NCBI RefSeq assembly: GCF_050003625.1
Contig: NC_134398.1
Coordinates: 106,417,178-106,481,177 of the forward strand
DNA: 64,000 nt
Source of the DNA: Haematobia irritans
Lineage: Eukaryota; Arthropoda; Insecta; Diptera; Muscidae
Direction of reading: 5' to 3'
The notes under the pieces are model-generated. The model did not search any database. It saw nothing but the letters and a program-made list of their open reading frames with translations, and was not told the DNA's origin. Position numbers and translations under genes: made by a program. The first letter of the stretch is position 1; every line of letters starts with the position of its first letter. Positions 20,709-34,216 of this stretch are shown here, one piece after another.

Positions 20709-22110
20709 ACACCATTTTTTTTTATTTTTTTTTACATATATTTTTTACGTATATTCCAAATACGTTCGGAATATCCCGAAAAGGTGTTCAACATTACATA
20801 CTACTATATTACATTTTATGAATTCTTACTCTGTTTTTAACCTATTTGAAACAAAAAAAGTTAAAATTACCCATTAATAGTATGGAAAAGCCAAGTTATA
20901 AATAATTGAATTAAAAGAACTTCCTGCACCCTCAAAAAAAATCGCTTCTGTAACATATGCTCCCAAACACATTTTGCTTGAAGCATATACATTTTTGGGT
21001 ATTGCCCAAACATTTATATATTTGATTTCTTCCAATATATACTATGTTTGAAAGCATATTGGTCTAAACAATATAATATGTTTGGGTAGTCTAAGTTCCA
21101 AACATTACGTATTTTTCCATCCAAATTCAATAATGTTGTCTTCCAAAAAACTATATGTTATTATGTGAACATATAATATGTTTGGAAACATTTTGAACCC
21201 AAAAATATTATATGCTTAGAAGAATTTTCTTCCAAAGAAGATTGTGCTCAAAATTTTTTTCTGCCTAATTGTATATTCCCTCACATTTTTCTCACTTCCA
21301 TGAGTTTTTTAGTTCTTAGCACCTTTTTCTGTAATACAAACATTGTGGAAGAAATTATTAAATTTTATAATTTTTTTAAATTTTACCTTTTGCCGGACGG
21401 GGATTCGAACAGCGGACCGCACAGTTTGTAAGCCAGCACACTAACCACTGGGCTACGTAGCTGTTATGGTCATCAAGAGATAATTATCGTTATAAGTCAT
21501 ATTTATATAGCATAGCTTGCGGCGCCCACGAGCCGATGCAAACATAACATTGTTTAACAACATAACATTGTTAAACATACATTTGTTGGCGACGTGGAGC
21601 AGTGGTTGGTACATCCGCCTTGCATGCCAAGGGTCCTGGGTTCGATCCCTGCTTCGACCGACACCATTTTTTTTATTTTTTTTTACATATATTTTTTACG
21701 TATATTCCAAATACGTTCGGAATATCCCGAAAAGGGGTTCAACATTACATACTACTATATTAACTTTTTACTACGAAACTGTAAAGTCTTTAACAATTTA
21801 TTGTAAAGAAAATAAACTTATTCAATTGTTGCTTTGGATCATTCCCCACCAAGTTATAATACAATTTGCCTAAAAAAGTTATAATGTTATTCTGGTTTTA
21901 CCGATGCGAGTTTTGCCGTTAAAATGAGAAATAATTTTAGTGGCAAAACTCAAACTCAATGTCCGCTTTTATTTTCGAAAGTATCCGTCAACTCCTCTTG
22001 GACTACTTATTAATAAAGAGGAACTAAACTTTGTTTTTATAGATCTTACTGTTTACTTTTTCACTGTTTCCCAATGTTTTCATTTTACTGTAACAACTCT
22101 AAAAAGAGTA

Positions 22111-22710
22111 CACTGAAAAAAATATAGTCGTGTGGCCAAAGATTTCCTTAAAATAAGAATACAAATTTAGCTTAGCTTAGACGACGCATTTCTATAATAT
22201 AAAGTTTTTTCCATGTTCAAAAGTCGATAAACTTTTCAATGAAGTCATGTTGTCCTTATAATTAAGTGATTTGCCTTAAAAATGGGTATCATAACATGAA
22301 AGAAATATTTTTTGGCTAAGGTCAACTTGACTTTAATAATTCAGAAAAATTCTTTAAAATTAATGAAATTGTCTTTAAATTTGTTGCATTTTTGCATCTT
22401 GACTACAAAGCAAAAATCGTTAAAAAATAGGACATGTTTTTCAACACTTTATTTTAAATACGTTTTTACTTGAAACATAGCACAATTTCTACTGTCTTGT
22501 TTTTAAGGGAGTTTTTATAGCATATGAAAAAAGCTGAAAAAGCGAAAAATAAAATTTCATAGAGTCACATACACAAAACCCACATTTAAAAGAGAATTGT
22601 GTCTTAAAAGTATCCTTACTTGAATTCTCGGCTTCATTGGCTCGGAATCAATACCAACATTTTTAAAATAGAGACACAATCTTTGGAACCGGGTATGCTA
22701 TTTTTCAGTG
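22111..22710 (-). mobile_element. Family C element in family A unit 2
   Basis: It runs 'cactgaaaaaaatatagtcg' to 'gctatttttcagtg', with TA at 22109-22110 and 22711-22712. The empty site 'aaaaagagtatagtgccc' is intact in family A copy 1 at 4785-4803. Non-coding, 600 bp. Confidence 0.9.
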
Positions 22711-22786
22711 TATAGTGCCCTTTCGCTAGTTTTTATGAAGATCCCTTTAATTACCTTTGTTTGAATATTTTGACTTACTCGTCCTA

Positions 22787-23298
22787 CACTCAAAAAAAAG
22801 TGAACTCTCTACTTCACTAAAGCCAATTTAACTTTATTTTAGTTCATAGAAATATTATGTTTGGAGAAAGTTTTCTTTACTCTAATACTTTTTTGTGTAC
22901 GTTAGTTAAATTAACTAAACCCGAAAAAATATATACTCAAAAAAGCATAAGATTACCTAAATTCGTGTCTTCCACAAAATAGTTCAGAATTTCTTTAAAT
23001 TTGTAAATTTTACCAAAAATGCGTCCATCGTGAACTTCGTATGTCACTAAAGACATTCTTGCAATTTTGAACTCCAAGTTTTTTCTTCAAACTACAAACT
23101 TTTCTTTAACAAGTGAAAAAACTTAGTTATGTCTAATAAATTTTCTTGTATTTGTCGAAAAATATTTACTTATTTTTATGACATCGGCGTGATGCCAACG
23201 TTTGTAATACTGTTTAGTTAAAATTTTCTACAAATATTCAAAATTTTCTAAAATTAACCGAAAGTTTTCTTCCTGGTGGGTTCACTGTTTTTTCAGTG
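22787..23298 (-). mobile_element. Family B element in family A unit 2
   Basis: It runs 'cactcaaaaaaaagtgaact' to 'gggttcactgttttttcagtg', flanked by TA (22785-22786, 23299-23300). The ends are inverted repeats. The empty site is seen, in the opposite orientation, near 60174 in the A copy at 59545-61111. 512 bp, non-coding. Confidence 0.88.
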
Positions 23299-24690
23299 TA
23301 CGTTCCGATTAGTTTTGACGAAACAAAAAAAAGTGCCCGTAATGCGAAAATGATAAACAAAACTCATGCTTTTTTTTAAATGTCTTTTCTCTTGGTTCCG
23401 AATGAATTTTCTCTCCGAATACTCATTTTAATCGTTTTACTTAAGCATATACAATTTTTGTATGGAAAAGCCAAGTTATAAATAATTGAATTAAAAAAAC
23501 TTCCTGCACCCTCAAAAAAAATCGCTTCTGTAACATATACTCCCAAACACATTTTGCTTGAAGCATATACATTTTTGGGTATTGCCCAAACATTTATATA
23601 TTTGATTTCTTCCAATATATACTATGTTTGAAAGCATATTGGTCTAAACAATATAATATGTTTGGGTAGTCTAAGTTCCAAACATTATGTATTTTTCCAT
23701 CCAAATTCAATAATGTTGTCTTCCAAAAAACTATATGTTATTATGTGAACATATAATATGTTTGGAAACATTTTGAACCCAAAAATATTATATGCTTAGA
23801 AGAATTTTCTTCCAAAGAAGATTGTGCTCAAAATTTTTTTCTGCCTAATTGTATATTCCCTCACATTTTTCTCACTTCCATGAGTTTTTTAGTTCTTAGC
23901 ACCTTTTTCTGTAATACAAACATTGTGGAAGAAATTATTAAATTTTATAATTTTTTTAAATTTTACCTTTTGCCGGACGGGGATTCGAACAGCGGACCGC
24001 ACAGTTTGTAAGCCAGCACACTAACCACTGGGCTACGTAGCTGTTATGGTCATCAAGAGATAATTATCGTTATAAGTCATATTTATATAGCATAGCTTGC
24101 GGCGCCCACGAGCCGATGCAAACATAACATTGTTTAACAACATAACATTGTTAAACATACATTTGTTGGCGACGTGGAGCAGTGGTTGGTACATCCGCCT
24201 TGCATGCCAAGGGTCCTGGGTTCGATCCCTGCTTCGACCGACACAATTTTTTTTATTTTTTTTTACATATATTTTTTACGTATATTCCAAATACGTTCGG
24301 AATATCCCGAAAAGGTGTTCAACATTACATACTACTATATTAACTTTTTACTACGAAACTGTAAAGTCTTTAACAATTTATTCTAAAGAAAATAAACTTA
24401 TTCAATTGTTGCTTTGGATCATTCCCCACCAAGTTATAATACAATTTGCCTAAAAAAGTTATAATGTTATTCTGGTTTTACCGATGCGAGTTTTGCCGTT
24501 AAAATGAGAAATAATTTTAGTGGCAAAACTCAAACTCAATGTCCGCTTTTATTTTCGAAAGTATCCGTCAACTCCTCTTGGACTACTTATTAATAAAGAG
24601 GAACTAAACTTTGTTTTTATAGATCTTACTGTTTACTTTTTCACTGTTTCCCAATGTTTTCATTTTACTGTAACAACTCTAAAAAGAGTA

Positions 24691-25290
24691 CACTGAAAAA
24701 AATATTGTCGTGTGGCCAAAGATTTCCTTAAAATAAGAATACAAATTTAGCTTAGCTTAGACGACGCATTTCTATAATATAAAGTTTTTTCCATGTTCAA
24801 AAGTCGATAAACTTTTCAATGAAGTCATGTTGTCCTTATAATTAAGTGATTTGCCTTAAAAATGGGTATCATAACATGAAAGAAATATTTTTTGGCTAAG
24901 GTCATCTTGACTTTAATAATTCAGAAAAATTCTTTAAAATTAATGAAATTGTCTTTAAATTTGTTGCATTTTTGCATCTTGACTACAAAGCAAAAATCGT
25001 TAAAAAATAGGACATGTTTTTCAACACTTTATTTTAAAGACGTTTTTACTTGAAACATAGCACAATTTCTACTGTCTTGTTTTTAAGGGAGTTTTTATAG
25101 CATATGAAAAAAGCTGAAAAAGCGAAAAATAAAATTTCATAGAGTCAAATACACAAAACCCACATTTAAAAGAGAATTGTGTCTTAAAAGTATCCTTACT
25201 TGAATTCTCGGCTTCATTGGCTCGGAATCAATACCAACATTTTTAAAATAGAGACACAATCTTTGGAACCGGGCATGCTATTTTTCAGTG
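24691..25290 (-). mobile_element. Family C element in family A unit 3
   Basis: Same position, ends and TA flanks (24689-24690, 25291-25292) as the copy at 22111-22710; copied with the tandem duplication. Confidence 0.9.
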
Positions 25291-25366
25291 TATAGTGCCC
25301 TTTCGCTAGTTTTTATGAAGATCCCTTTAATTACCTTTGTTTGAATATTTTGACTTACTCGTCCTA

Positions 25367-25878
25367 CACTCAAAAAAAAGTGAACTCTCTATTTCACTAA
25401 AGCCAATTTAACTTTATTTTAGTTCATAGAAATATTATGTTTGGAAAAAGTTTTCTTTACTCTAATACTTTTTTGTGTACGTTAGTTAAATTAACTAAAC
25501 CCGAAAAAATATATACTCAAAAAAGCATAAGATTACCTAAATTCGTGTCTTCCACAAAATAGTTCAGAATTTCTTTAAATTTGTAAATTTTACCAAAAAT
25601 GCGTCCATCGTGAACTTCGTATGTCACTAAAGACATTCTTGCAATTTTGAACTCCAAGTTTTTTCTTCAAACTACAAAATTTTCTTTAACAAGTGAAAAA
25701 ACTTAGTTATGTCTAATAAATTTTCTTGTATTTGTCGAAAAATATTTACTTATTTTTATGACATCGGCGTGATGCCAACGTTTGTAATACTGTTTAGTTA
25801 AAATTTTCTACAAATATTCAAAATTTTCTAAAATTAACCGAAAGTTTTCTTCCTGGTGGGTTCACTGTTTTTTCAGTG
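25367..25878 (-). mobile_element. Family B element in family A unit 3
   Basis: Duplicate of the copy at 22787-23298 with a handful of substitutions; TA flanks at 25365-25366 and 25879-25880. Confidence 0.88.
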
Positions 25879-26282
25879 TACGTTCCGATTAGTTTTGACG
25901 AAACAAAAAAAGTGCCCGTAATGCGAAAATGATAAACAAAACTCATGCTTTTTTTTAAATGTCTTTTCTCTTGGTTCCGAATGAATTTTCTCTCCGAATA
26001 CTCATTTTAATCGTTTTACTTAAGCATATACAACTTTTGGCGGTCTTATATCACAACATATATATGTTTACTCCAAATTTGTAAATTTACACTTTATGTC
26101 CTCTCTTTCTAAACGCATATATGTTTATAGTCTATTTCTAAATTAATATAAGTTTGCATCCAAGCATATTATATTTACAAACATTTTATGTCCCAAACAT
26201 AATATGTTCTAACATATTAACATATATGTCCCAAACATATTATGCCAGTTTATGAACATTACATGCTTGCACTTAAAAATAT

Positions 26283-26719
26283 TGTTGAACCCAGTTCAAC
26301 AATAACTATTTTTAATAATTGAATTCTATCATTGAATTATAAGAAATGAATTACCCTATTTTAAATATCGAATTAATATAACGTATATTGTATAAGAGTT
26401 TGAATTTGCATTTAATCTGGTAACACTAAAAAGTTAAGAAAAGCTTTAGCCAAAAATAACTATTTTTGTCCTATTTTAACATTAAACTACAAACTTATTG
26501 ATTGTATGTGAAACCATTATACCCTTTTTTAAGAACTTCACTTGTGTAGCAATACTCGCAGCGGTAAGCACTCAACACGCAATAAACTTCACATCTAAAA
26601 TTGAACTTTGGCCCTTTCTCTTTCTTTTTTTTTGGCTTTACCAATTTACATTTCTGGGAGTCGTTTCAACTCATACGATACAGTCCATTTCAGCAGTATA
26701 TATCTCTCGGATTTGTACA
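26283..26719 (+). repeat. Left LTR of the BEL composite
   Basis: It starts 'tgttgaacccagttcaacaa' and ends 'tctctcggatttgtaca'. It matches the right LTR throughout with a small number of differences, including a 6-bp 'cggatt' absent on the right. The first 20 bases include the inverted pair TTGAAC/GTTCAA. Confidence 0.9.
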
Positions 26720-28330
26720 TGGTCCATCGAACCGTTGAAGGAATCTGAAGCAAATAATTTATATTTTGGATCACGTCCATCGCTAGTAATTACATTGACC
26801 GAATAAAAATTATCAAAGATATGGAGACCAGGTATGTAAAGTTAATTTGATGTGTGAACGGATAGGTATTGAGGCATTGTACGACAAATCTTAAGAATTG
26901 GCTTATTTCGACTATAACTAAGAAGTGTGGCTTTTTGCTATTGTTGGAAAAATAAAGTTGTGCTTACACAAAGTCCACAGTTGCTTTGGTTGTTGAGCTA
27001 AGCTTTTCACGCAAGCTAGTTCGTCGTTCTTGATTGGAAAGCCGAGCTGGCGTTATGCTTCACGAACATTATTGGTTATTTTTAATTTGAAGAAGAATAG
27101 CCTTAAATAGAGTTGCGTAAGAGACAAAGTCCAAACTTACTTTTTCATTTCCTCCTTCTGCCTCATTTACTTATTTATGTATAGTTTTTCGATAACATTT
27201 GTGGTAAAAGACTTGTGCCGAAATCTTTGAAAAAGCCAAATTCACCACGTCACACAAAAGGTTCTCTTCTCTGTGACAGATAGGCCATAGATCTAATAAA
27301 CGGCCGAACCAGCATTACCACTCGTACCCGTCTGTGTGTGAGTAAATTTGGAGGAATTTTTATTTAAGATCATCTTATTGTCCGTCGAATCACATAACAA
27401 CAAAGTCTGTAACAATCACCCAATAACGCTAGCTATCGTTACTCTTAAACGACTTAGTTTCTCTTTCATATATCACACACCACTACTACACCTATAGGTA
27501 GAGTTGAATCTCTCGCTTAGAGGTAACTATTCGCTCGCTTTACGAGAGAGCAATTCAGTTCAGTTAACAAGTGAGGAAGATCACACCTTTGCCTTTTCGA
27601 TGCGACATTCTTTATTTATTTAATTGTAAAAAATTGATAATTGAAAGAATTGAAAAAAAAAGAAAAAATACCTGAAAGTAAGGAGATAATTGGGAGAGTA
27701 GTGAAGTGTTGGAAGTGAATAATTGGAAACTTTGCTGAACAAGGAATAAATACATTTTCTTGAGTGATTTGAAAAACAGGTTAAAAAATCATAAAGAAAG
27801 GCGAATTAGTGAAAACAAATCCAAATTTGTGGAAAACAATGTGATACGAATAACTTGAATTTTATGAATCGTTTGCAAAATTGTGACATGTGGATTTTGT
27901 AGCGGGATTTGGCTTTGGAAGACAACCTGTTCTATAGAAATTGAGGCAAAGAAGTAATGAACGATTTGCGGTGAGTCTAATCATTATTACATATATGAGG
28001 GTCGTATTAGAAATTATTTATTTCACACTGCAAGTGGATATTGTCGTGGGCACAAGGATTACTCATACTTAGGATTCGAATGCTAATTTTTAACATTTCT
28101 CTGATATATTTTCTATGCACAAGAAGCCGATAGAAATTTCACTTCTTAGAGTTATGGGATTCGACTGAAACATTGGTGTATTTACATAGAGGAACTGATA
28201 CCAATTTGTTCTTGGAAATTGGATATAAACCCCGCTATAATCGATGATACAATTCGATAATGTTTGTGACTAGACTATAGTGCTAGAACAAATTCAGGAA
28301 GAGAAGAAAACAAATGCCTTTAATTTTATA
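26720..28330 (+). other. Long leader of the BEL composite with a promoter-like and exon-like stretch
   Basis: No open frame of note up to 27957. Around 27545-27570, 'gagagcaattcagttcagtt' contains initiator-like TCAGTT motifs, and an A-rich stretch of about 390 bp follows up to an ATG at 27957. After 14 bases comes a consensus donor, 'ttgcg|gtgagt' (27970/27971). It looks like a gene's first exon with a short coding start. It could be element leader or captured host DNA; I cannot tell which. Confidence 0.4.
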
Positions 28331-29987
28331 TACAAAAAAATATGTTTTTTATATGTTCCGACACTGAAAAAACAGTGAACCCACCAGGAAAGATAACATT
28401 CGATTAATTTTAGAAAATTTGGAACTTTTTAAGAAAATTTTAACTAAACGGTATTACAAGCGCTGGCATCACTCCGATATGGCAAAAATAAGTAAATATT
28501 TTTCGACAAATTCAAGAAAATTTATTAGACATAACTAAATTTTTTCAGTAGTTAAAGAAAATTTTGTAGTTTTAAGAGAAATCTTGGAGTTCAAAATTGC
28601 AAGAATGTCTTTAGTGACATACGAAGTTCACGATGGACACATTTTTGGTAAAATTTACAAATTTAAAGAAGTAATAAACTATTTTGTAAGAAATACGAAA
28701 TTAGGAAATCTTTATGCTTTATTTGTGTATAACTTTTTCCCGTTTTTTAGTTCATTTAACTAACATACGCAAAAAATTATTTGACTAAAATAAACTTTTT
28801 CCAAACATAATGATTCTATGAACTAATATAAAGTTAATATGGCTTTAGTGAAATAGAGAGTTCACTTTTTTTTGAGTGGATATAAACAAAATGTGTTTCG
28901 GGCACAATTTTTAAACACAATATATTTAAGTGCAAACATGTAATGTTCCTAAACTAACACTAAATGTTTGGGACACATATGTTAATATGTTAGAATATAT
29001 TATGTTTGGGGCATAAATGTTTTATAAAAATAATATCTGTGAATGTAAACATATATAAATTTACAAATTTCGATTAAACATATATATGTTGTGATATTTT
29101 ATTCAGAGAGAGAGAGAGAGAGTATAGAGAAAGAAATAGAGATGGAAACCGGGAGGGTTGACGAAAGATATCAACATAACACAGTGAGAGAATGAAAAGA
29201 GAGCTATTTGTATATGTTGTTTCGGAAAACTGTTTTATGATAAGGCCAAAAATTTGATATGCTTAAGTCTAAATATTATTTAATTTGAATATTAGAATGA
29301 GTATTCGGAGTAAAGAGAATAGACATTCGGAACCAAGAGAATAGACATTTGAAAAAAAAAAACAGCGTGTGTTTTCGTCTTGAGCAGCATTTTATGTATG
29401 TGTGGACATGTGTTTTGTTTATCATTTTGGCATTATGGGCACAATTTCTTTTTCTTGGTTCGTTAAAAGAAATCGGAACGTATGCTAATCACTGCTCCAC
29501 GTGGCCAACAAATGTATGTTTCTGTTAAATAATGTTATGTTTGCATGGGCTCATGGGCGCTGCAAACTATGCTATATAAATGTAACTTATAACGATAATT
29601 GTCTATTGGTGACTATAACAGCCCAGTGGTAGTGTGTTGGCTTACAATTTGCATGATTCCCGGTTTGATTCTCCGTCTAGGCGAAAGGTAACATTTAAAA
29701 AAATTATAAAATTGAGTAATTTCTTCAACATTATTTGTATTACAGAAAAAGGTGCCAAGAACTAAAAATGTCGTGGAAGTGAAAATTATGTGTGGGAATG
29801 AGCACAATCTTCTTGGGGAGAAAATTCTTCCAAGCATATAATATTTTTGGGTTCAAAATGCTTCCAAACATATAATATGTTCACATAAAACAAACATAAT
29901 AATGTTTCGGCAATATCCAATAGTATATGTGCTTCCTGCAAAATATGTTTGGAACATATGTTAGAGAAGCGATTATTTTTGAGGGTG
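28330..29987 (-). mobile_element. Family A element (inverted), carrying family B
   Basis: The right end '...gcgattatttttgagggtg' is the inverse of the family A left end; the left end is decayed ('tacaaaaaaatatgtttttt'). The tRNA-like pair is partly deleted (29490-29510 and 29617-29690). An (GA)n run lies at 29106-29121. Family B occupies 28362-28878. Confidence 0.8.
28362..28878 (+). mobile_element. Family B element inside an inverted family A
   Basis: It runs 'cactgaaaaaacagtgaacc' to 'cacttttttttgagtg'. GA is duplicated at 28360-28361 and 28879-28880. The empty site 'atgttccgatataaac' is intact in family A at 59572-59587. 517 bp, non-coding. Confidence 0.92.
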
Positions 29988-31049
29988 TAGAGATGATTTT
30001 TACTTGGAAATAGCATAATTTCTCCTTGAAATCAAGTTTGATGAATTGAAATAAATTGAAAATTGTGTTCGGGTATAAGATACGCTAAACTGAAAATTAA
30101 GAGTTAATTGTGTTTCAGATGTCATTGGGGCAATGTTCTACTTCGTTGGCTCGAAATCGATACGAAAATAGTTAGGGGAAAGACAATGAGCTTTGGAATA
30201 CAAAAAGCTTATTATAAGTGCAACCTGAATATAAATTTACTATTGTAAAAGAGATGTTAATATTTGAATTCTGCGTTGCATAGGAAATACAGTTTATCGA
30301 AACGTAGCATATAGGATTTGTATTCAATTTTCATAAATTACTATTCGGAATTGCATTATCGATACTCAAAGTGAAAGTTAATTCTATTCTTTAGTGAAGC
30401 AATTTTTATGGTAAACATTACAAATATGCATTTCTAATAGAAACTATCGAAGAAAAGTTGCTAAAAAAAATGATGTTCATTGGATTTGAAACATATATAT
30501 CGGATATCGAGTTCTTGGAATAAGGATACGAGAAAAATAAACATTTCTTGTACAAACCAACGGACGAATTCTGATGGCCTCTGAAGTTGAAAATTTGAGA
30601 ATTTGACCAATTAAAATCGGAGAAAACGAATCTCTGGATGTACTTTCTTGTGGACGGTTTAATGAAAAGGAAATAATTAAACGAAAGATTCCTAAAGTTC
30701 TATCACAGTCGACCAAAAGCTATCATACTCATACACACTGAACACAGGGAAAAACGCTACAGTAGCATCTTGTGTCTTGGCTTGTGAGAGAGTGAATGAG
30801 CAAGCCACAATACATGGGACACATTGAATGTTTTTCAACAGCACACATCTACTGCTTGAATTAATAGCAGCATTTCGATATTGCTTGAATCTTGAAGTTA
30901 TTTCGGTATTTGTTTGGTTATCGTTAACCTTAGGATTCGATGGAAAAATATTTTTATATACTCGAATTCACGTTCTTCTTTTGTAAGAGTTTTTGAATTT
31001 CTTCGAAAATTTTAAACTTGTATACAAAAACCTTTATTTGTTACACAAT
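29988..31049. other. Interior DNA of the BEL composite, with a diverged family C relic
   Basis: 30003-30200 keeps decayed family C phrases ('tagcataatttct', 'ttggctcgaaatcgatac'). The remainder (30200-31049) has no recognised repeat or gene; a 79-codon minus frame at 30477-30716 has no visible homology. Confidence 0.4.
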
Positions 31050-31997
31050 TTTTATTTTTGCAATAAAAAAATAATATTTGATTTGAACACAGTCCATTTC
31101 GTTTATATCAAGCATTTTTCTTTTCTGACTTTAAGTCTTTTATAAAACACACTTTAAAATTTCGTAGTAAAAATTTAATATAATAGTATGTAATGCTGAA
31201 CACCTTTTCGGGAACTTCCGAACGAATCTGGAATATATGTTAAAAAATATATTTAAAAAAAAAATGGTGTTGGTCGAAGCAGGGATCGAACCCAGGACCC
31301 CTGCCACGCAAGGCGGACGACCAACCACTGCTCCACGCTGCCAACAAATGTATGTTTAACAATGTTACGTTGTTAAACAATGTTATGTTTGCATCGGCTC
31401 GTGGGCGCCGCAAGCTATGCTATATAATATAACTTATAACGATAATTATTTCTTGATTACCATAACAGCTACGTAGCCCAGTGGTTAGAGTGCTGGCTTA
31501 CAAACTGTGTGCTCCGCTGTTCGAATCCCCGTCCGGCAAAAGGTAAAATTGAAAAAAAAAATTATAAAATTTAATAATTTCTTCTACAATGTTTGTATTA
31601 CAGAAAAAGGACTAAGAACTAAAATAACTCATGGAAGTAAAAAAAATGTGAGGCAACATACAATTAGGCAGAAAGAAAATTTTGAGCACAATATTCTTTG
31701 GGAGAAAATTCTTCTCAGCATATAATATTTTTGGGTCCAAAATGCCTCCAAACATATTATATGTTCACATAATAACATATAGTTTTTTGGAAGACAACAT
31801 TATGGAAAAATACAAAATGTTTGGAACTTAGACTACCCAAACATATTATATTGTTTAGACCAATATGCTTTCAAACATATTATATATTGGAAGAAATCAA
31901 ACATATAAATGTTTGGGCAATACCCAAAAATTTATATGCTTGAAGCAAAATATGTTTGGGAGTATATGTTACAGAAGCGATTTTTTTTTTGAGGGTG
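31050..31997 (-). mobile_element. Family A element (inverted), truncated
   Basis: About half of family A, ending 'gcgatttttttttttgagggtg'. It keeps both divergent tRNA-like units (minus 31268-31343, plus 31464-31547) with clear B boxes GGGTTCGATCCC and GTTCGAATCCC. The far half is missing. Confidence 0.8.
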
Positions 31998-32070
31998 TGG
32001 TATCACAATGGACTGAATAGTCTATGTGAGCCTGATACATCGGGCTGCCACATAACCTAACCTAACCTTG
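31998..32070 (+). repeat. SINE 3' end with CCTAA tail
   Basis: 'tggtatcacaatggactgaa' followed by 'tagtctatgtgagcctgata' and 'gggctgccacataacc' ends in (CCTAA)n. The inverse of the same phrase is at 45963-46027. It is the tail of the tRNA-derived SINE whose head is at 44985-45202; joined here directly to a family A end. Confidence 0.65.
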
Positions 32071-32549
32071 ATTTAACTAATTTGGGCCGTTAATAAGGCG
32101 ATCACATTGTGGAGAGAGTCATTTGATCTGCGCTAGATATACGATAATGGTACGATGTTGAAGTATTTCAGAATTTATTTTACCGACGCATTTACTAGAT
32201 ACGTGCTTTTTGATTGACATTTTTAATTGATTTGTGACATCGCAGAATACCTTGTAAAAGGACATTACATTAAAATATAAATTGAAAGTGATTCCGAAGA
32301 ATTTAGTATTTTTTTTTTTTTGTTGGATCTTAAGACCGAAAAGGTCGGAATCGTACGTGTACATGCAGGTGACATATTAACATAACCCGTGAACGAAGTC
32401 TAAACCTATCGAATCTGAAAGTTGCGTAAACGCTGTTGTCCCTTCGAGATATTTCAGTTGTGAGGAGACTTGAGTTGTTACACTTGTTTCGGTTGTTGAT
32501 GGTTATAGTGTGAGACTTTTATTCTCTAGTTGCGCTTCCCTGAGTCAAA
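32071..32549 (+). other. Presumed 5' region ahead of the BEL gag
   Basis: No repeat match. It contains a short T run and leads without interruption into the gag ATG at 32550. It could be the untranslated leader of the inner BEL element; no LTR was found in it. Confidence 0.4.
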
Positions 32550-34216
32550 ATGATCTCTCAAAAGTTTACCTTTTTTTCTGACGAAGTTGTTACCTATTGC
32601 GCAAATTTTGAGGAAATTGACGTTTCGACCATTACAGTGTCCCGCTTGCAATTCGAAATCGATGACTTGGAACGTCGATGGCGTCAATTCGTTCTAATTT
32701 ACGAAAGTGATATGACGTCTTCAGATTCGGTTGTTACAAAAGATGTTCAGGCATTGATGAGTCGGAAATTTTCAGATACGTTATCGTACAAATCTTGTAA
32801 GGCCGCAATTTTGGATTTAATGGAAATTGAGAAGGGTAAAATGAGTAGATCAACTGTTCAGGCAAAGATAGAGGGCATACAAATTTCCGAGGAAACCGGT
32901 GGTTGCCTCAAAGTTCCGCCATGCGACACGGAACTTTTCAACGGGGGATATGACAAATGGCTAAGCTTTCGCGATATGTTTACGGCTATTTATATAAAAC
33001 ATCCTAGATTGTCCCCCGCTCAAAAGCTTTTCCATCTAAGAGGCAAAACTCGTGGGGAGGCGAAACAAATTGTAAAGCAATTCGCCCTTACAGATGACAA
33101 TTTCATATTGGCGTGGGATGCTTTAGGGCAAAGATATGAGAATAAACGTATTCTCATAAATCATCAGTTGCGCAGGATTTTTGATCTGGATAATGTCAAT
33201 TCTGAGAGGGGAAAAGGTTTAAGAAATCTGCAATATACCATAAATAATTCTCTTTCCATTTTGAAAACGTACAATATTTCTGTTTTGGCGTGGGATCCAT
33301 TTCTTGTCTTTTGGGTTTCCTCTAAGTTACCGGATGAAACTTTAAGCGCATGGGAGAATTCCATAACCGATCATAAGGAAGTTCCCTCATGGTCTCAATT
33401 AGACGAGTTTATTTCAAAAAGGTTGAATATGATTGAGTCGATTTCGGAAATGCGAAAAACTTCTAATACTCACCCATCTGGTAACAAATTTCAAAACTTT
33501 CATATGAACTCTGAAGGGAACTTTGGTCCCTGCAAGGCATGTAAACAGAATCATGCGTTACGATCATGTCCCAAATTCAAATCGTGGCCGCTAAGTAGAA
33601 AGCAAAAATTCGTTTCAAGTAATAATATCTGTGAAAACTGTCTTTCATACGGTCATGTAATTCAAAACTGTCAAAGCGAATTTGTTTGCCAAAAATGCCA
33701 ACAGAAGCACCACTCGATATTGCATCCTGATTCTCCCAACACAGGAAGTCGATATGGGAATTCAAGACCCGCGAACCAAAGAAACTCTGGTTCACACGGG
33801 AGTCAATCGTACCAGGCAACCTCTTTCCATATTGAGTCACAGTCTGAGGATAAACCGACTACTTCGAGTGCCGTTACGTACAATGTTCAATCCCACTTTA
33901 CCGCTTCGGGAGAAGAAACAATTTTACCTACGGCGTTGGCTGACATAGAACATCTTGGAGCTTGTTTCACGATTCGAATTTTTATCAAGGTTCTCAAGAA
34001 TCTTTTATATCCAGTAGGATTATAAATAAATTTTCAATCCCGACCAAAAAATCCTTCACGAGGATTTCTGGGCTTGGCGGAACTATTTTGGAAAATTCAT
34101 CTAAGATGTGTTACATCACATTAAAGTCCCGCAAGTCTAATTTCAAACTACGAACATCGACCTTAGTTGTTTCGAGTTTGAAACATTTAATGCCTTCCGC
34201 TCCCACTAAAATTTAA
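32550..34216 (+). pseudogene. BEL/Pao Gag and decayed protease
   Basis: The frame from ATG 32550 gives about 470 Gag residues: an N-terminal helical part, the BEL-type core (YDKWLSFRDMFTAIY and LSPAQKLFHLRGKTRGEA near residues 133-170), and zinc-knuckle motifs CKACKQNHALRSCPKF, CENCLSYGHVIQNC and CQKCQQKHH near 328-395. A one-base shift near 33960 moves the protease (ESFISSR, FTRISGLGG) into the next frame, which ends in a stop at 34214. The protease Asp context is degraded. Gag would assemble the particle; this copy is broken. Confidence 0.85.

Larger units (their letters stand above)
19858..26282 (+). repeat. Tandem segmental duplication, three units of unequal length
   Basis: The unit start 'gtatggaaaagccaagttat' lies at about 19929, 20879 and 23460. 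Units 2 and 3 are about 2.58 kb and differ at few positions. Unit 1 is cut at about 20811 within family A, at 'actactatatta', which is shared at the joint. The junction after unit 2 lies at about 23457, in 'aagcatatacaatttttg'. Unequal exchange or replication slippage could explain it. Confidence 0.85.

Noticed and set aside
20565..20840. Repeated 91-118 codon frames through family A (also at 21517 and 24097)
   Set aside because: They run through the tRNA-like sequence and T runs of a repeated element; no protein family is visible.
26720..26735. Complete tRNA primer-binding site after the left LTR
   Set aside because: TGG is correctly placed, but the following bases put the TTCGA of a tRNA too close to CCA to match a real tRNA 3' end beyond the first few positions.
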